Shown here in pieces: positions 8,501 to 10,115 of a DNA stretch of 10,115 nt. The stretch spans positions 289,891 through 300,005 of the forward strand of contig WELB01000029.1 of NCBI GenBank assembly GCA_009602725.1. Reading direction: 5' to 3'. The notes beneath the pieces are model-generated. The model was not told the origin of the DNA and did not search any database. It saw nothing but the letters and a program-made list of their open reading frames with translations. The position numbers were made by a program, and so were the translations under genes. This DNA comes from Spirogloea muscicola. Lineage: Eukaryota; Streptophyta; Zygnematophyceae; Spirogloeales; Spirogloeaceae. Every line of letters begins with the position of its first letter. Positions within the stretch are counted from its first letter, which is position 1.

Positions 8501-10115
8501 GTTGGATCTTGCGCACGTTTCCAGCTCTTGACTGACCCGCACAGCTGAGGCCAAAGTAAGCAACTCCGTTCAGTGTAAAGCATAGATACGGGTCAGAGCA
8601 CCTGGCAAGGCAAGGAGCTTCTGCCCTAGGCAACTTGTGAAGCCAGATTGTAAGGTGTACAACTAGCTCACTATCAATGAAACGACCTGGTGCTGCATTT
8701 GCATTACCACGGATGTGGGCGACACAGCAACAAGCACTTAAGCACTCTCAGCGATGGACAACGAGGATCGAAAGATCCACGTCGACTCACTGTGCGCTGG
8801 TCCGGAGTTTGTCACTTGGCAAAGCCTCGAATGGCAACATTCTCCGCAGACCTGAGAAGAGACAGCATCAGATACGAGACTCACCTCCAGCACCTTCTTC
8901 ACGGAGTCATTATCAACGGTGGAGGCTATCTTTCCAACGTAAAGTGTTGTGTGGGCTTTGACAGGGATGCTCGCAAGGGGGGCCCCAGTCCTTAACGTAA
9001 ACCCCGCCATAGGAACTCCAGGAGGCAACTGTCTCATAAAGTGAGGAGGTGGAAAGCGAGGCGCGACACCTGGAAGCGGTGCCAAGGTGACAGGGCGGGG
9101 AAGGATGCCCTGCTGTGGTGGCCTCATGAAGTACGGAGGCGGACCTCCCATGGGGCTGAACGCCGGGGGAGGGTAGCCCATATGACCTGCGTGGACAATC
9201 CTTGGAGAAAGGGGCTCAACTTTCTGCCTTGCTTGCCATGTCTGATCAGGTTGCAGACAAGCCCTCTGTGACCCCAATGTCGACAAGCAGGTTGACAAGC
9301 ATGTCACTTCAAGCTGCTCATTATCTCGCCGGAGTTGATCACTCTGCATTATCCATTTGATGGAGAAAAGTCTGAGGTGGATGAGCAATCAGCAGTTAGC
9401 CTCATCACAACAGTGGAGTGGTTTTTACAAGAGGCATCTAGTGTTGACTGCACTTGCTCAGCTCAAGACCTCCTCTGCAATGAAGAGTATGATGAAGCAA
9501 ACTACAAGAAAGTTGCGGATGCAATGGAAGGTTTGCACAGAGTGAGCTGCATGAGTGACACGTCAGTAGCAGGCCCGCAGCAACGTGCGCCCTCTCGGTT
9601 AAGTACTTCAAGTACCATACTAAGTGAAGCTAAATGGGGGTGGTAAAAAGTTAGGAAAGGGTAAATGCATGGTAGCATAGCAGGGAAAGGGGATGGGCGG
9701 GGTATGGGGCGCGGCGGCGTTCTGCGAGCGCTTCTGCAGAGGGCGGTTTTTCAGCGTACCGCTGGGAGCGGAGATGTGAGGAGGTGTCTACAGAATGGTA
9801 TGGGGGGAGACCAGGACGCTGCAATCGCCTGATCACGGCGGTGCTGCCGAGCGAGCAACGCGGGGATCAGCCACCACCGCCAGTCTCTGCGGCTCCCCGA
9901 GAAACGCCACCACGACGACGCCGAGAGCGCCGCCTGGCTTGCGCCGTCCGAGAAGGCACGCCGACGCTGAGGAGCTCACCGGGCGGGGGCATCGGCATCG
10001 GCGGCGGGGCGCTCATGTAGCCCGACACCGGCGGCGGCGCGCCCGGCGGCAGCATGTACGGTCGCGGCGAGTCTCCGCGGGGTGCGCCGCCGGCGGCGGC
10101 GGCGGTTGGCCCGCC
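5568..10115 (-). CDS. RBM25: RNA-binding protein 25 (RRM + PWI splicing factor), 5' partial, eight exons
   Basis: Exons in reading order are 10115-9980, 9186-8885, 8544-8392, 8239-7899, 7753-7626, 7471-6740, 6566-6004 and 5813-5568 (TGA at 5570-5568). All introns are GT-AG and every phase agrees; they join to 2601 nt, or 866 residues plus stop. Human RBM25, as I recall, is about 843 residues. The order is a Pro/Gly/Met-rich N-terminus (1-120), an RRM (125-203), a Glu/Ala-rich linker (204-311), a polyproline stretch near 317-325, an Arg/Glu/Asp-rich helical region (386-529) and a C-terminal PWI domain (757-866). In animals RBM25 associates with U1 snRNP and controls 5' splice-site choice, and yeast Snu71 is its relative. 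A role in nuclear splicing here is inferred from domain architecture. The frame is open at the right edge, so the start codon and first few residues are missing. Confidence 0.95.
5571..6090 (-). other. RBM25: PWI domain of RBM25 (exons 7-8)
   Basis: The domain begins at LNVKSLIDSIP in exon 7, crosses the 190-nt intron (5814-6003) at IYDE, and resumes with HKLEERMRPWISKKI in exon 8. The signature Pro-Trp-Ile is present, followed by EYLGEEE and, near the end, DDEAEMFVLKLWRMLI. These blocks are diagnostic of the RBM25 PWI domain, a four-helix fold that binds single- and double-stranded nucleic acid. The protein ends a few residues after the fold. Confidence 0.95.
6945..7376 (-). other. RBM25: Arg/Glu/Asp-rich region of RBM25 (exon 6)
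   Basis: About 144 residues are dominated by alternating acidic and basic residues (REREKD, KEREKDRERE, RKRRKREAEEDEDD). This is the ER/RED-rich region typical of RBM25, probably a long single helix or coiled coil that places the protein in nuclear speckles. The codon bias (GAG, AGG, CGG) leaves a long stop-free frame on the opposite strand, which I regard as a shadow. Confidence 0.92.
8222..8950 (-). other. RBM25: RRM domain of RBM25 (exons 2-4)
   Basis: RNP2 is LYVGKI (residues 127-132, exon 2) and RNP1 is KGFGFCEY (166-173, exon 3). Two introns split the domain: 8545-8884 between VKKVLE and LCGSVKSWKR, and 8240-8391 between DGQELM and LKVNQAT. SWKR before RNP1 and LRAMRLLN after it match the RBM25 RRM closely. 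Aromatic residues at the RNP positions are retained, so RNA binding should be intact. Confidence 0.93.
8545..8884 (-). other. RBM25: Intron 2 of RBM25 (340 nt)
   Basis: The donor is GTGAGT and the acceptor CTCAG, at phase 0. No RNA gene or other coding sequence is recognised within it. The remaining internal introns are 145-190 nt: 8240-8391, 7754-7898, 7472-7625, 6567-6739 and 5814-6003. Confidence 0.85.
9187..9979 (-). other. RBM25: Intron 1 of RBM25 (793 nt)
   Basis: The donor is GTGAGC after PMPMPPP plus G, and the acceptor CACGCAG, at phase 1, rebuilding Gly. It is by far the longest intron in the window. The frame just upstream of the acceptor stays open back to about 9388, but the AG sites I checked there would be phase 0 and cannot join to the 9980 donor. 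The plus strand carries a 103-codon open frame (9335-9646) with no recognised domain. Short imperfect repeats around GACAAGC occur near 9250-9300. Confidence 0.8.

Noticed and set aside
9398-9500. Possible intronic C/D snoRNA (TGATGA-like boxes on both strands)
   Set aside because: No correctly spaced CTGA D box or terminal stem was found.
10080-10115. GCC/CGG triplet run at the right edge
   Set aside because: It is coding: it gives an Ala/Gly run in the RBM25 N-terminus. No separate repeat function is supported.

Overview
This is nuclear DNA from an intron-rich eukaryote, most likely a green alga (chlorophyte or streptophyte). The reasons are: multi-exon genes with GT-AG introns of about 120-800 nt, very GC-rich coding exons next to much less GC-rich introns, a tandem-BRCT protein that resembles the land-plant family as I remember it, and a eukaryotic tRNA gene with internal A and B boxes. 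I cannot name the species, and the lineage call is inference.

Layout: (1) Positions 1-2839, plus strand: the 3' part of a gene with a long, disordered, basic N-terminal region followed by a C-terminal tandem BRCT pair of the MDC1/PTIP type. Five exons can be joined, and every junction keeps phase. The gene runs off the left edge. (2) Positions 2840-5567: about 2.7 kb between convergent genes. It holds one intronless tRNA-Arg(UCG) gene on the minus strand (4131-4204), a tetranucleotide microsatellite (3721-3774), a degenerate repeat cluster (3520-3683), a GA run and a small inverted repeat. I recognise no protein gene there. (3) Positions 5568-10115, minus strand: a nearly complete RBM25 gene (U1 snRNP-associated splicing factor, the Snu71-type family of yeast). 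Eight exons join to 867 codons including the stop, giving a Pro-rich N-terminus, one RRM, a Glu-rich linker, a polyproline segment, a long Arg/Glu/Asp-rich helical region and a C-terminal PWI domain. The 5' end runs off the right edge.

The two protein genes are convergent and have no obvious shared job: one points to DNA-damage signalling or chromatin, the other to pre-mRNA splicing. I found no mobile element, CRISPR array, viral or bacterial-type system. The window looks like ordinary housekeeping genome. The points most worth checking are the MDC1/PTIP-like protein in an algal-type genome, the tandem triplication of the tRNA 3' acceptor heptamer, and the repeat clusters in the intergenic and intronic DNA.
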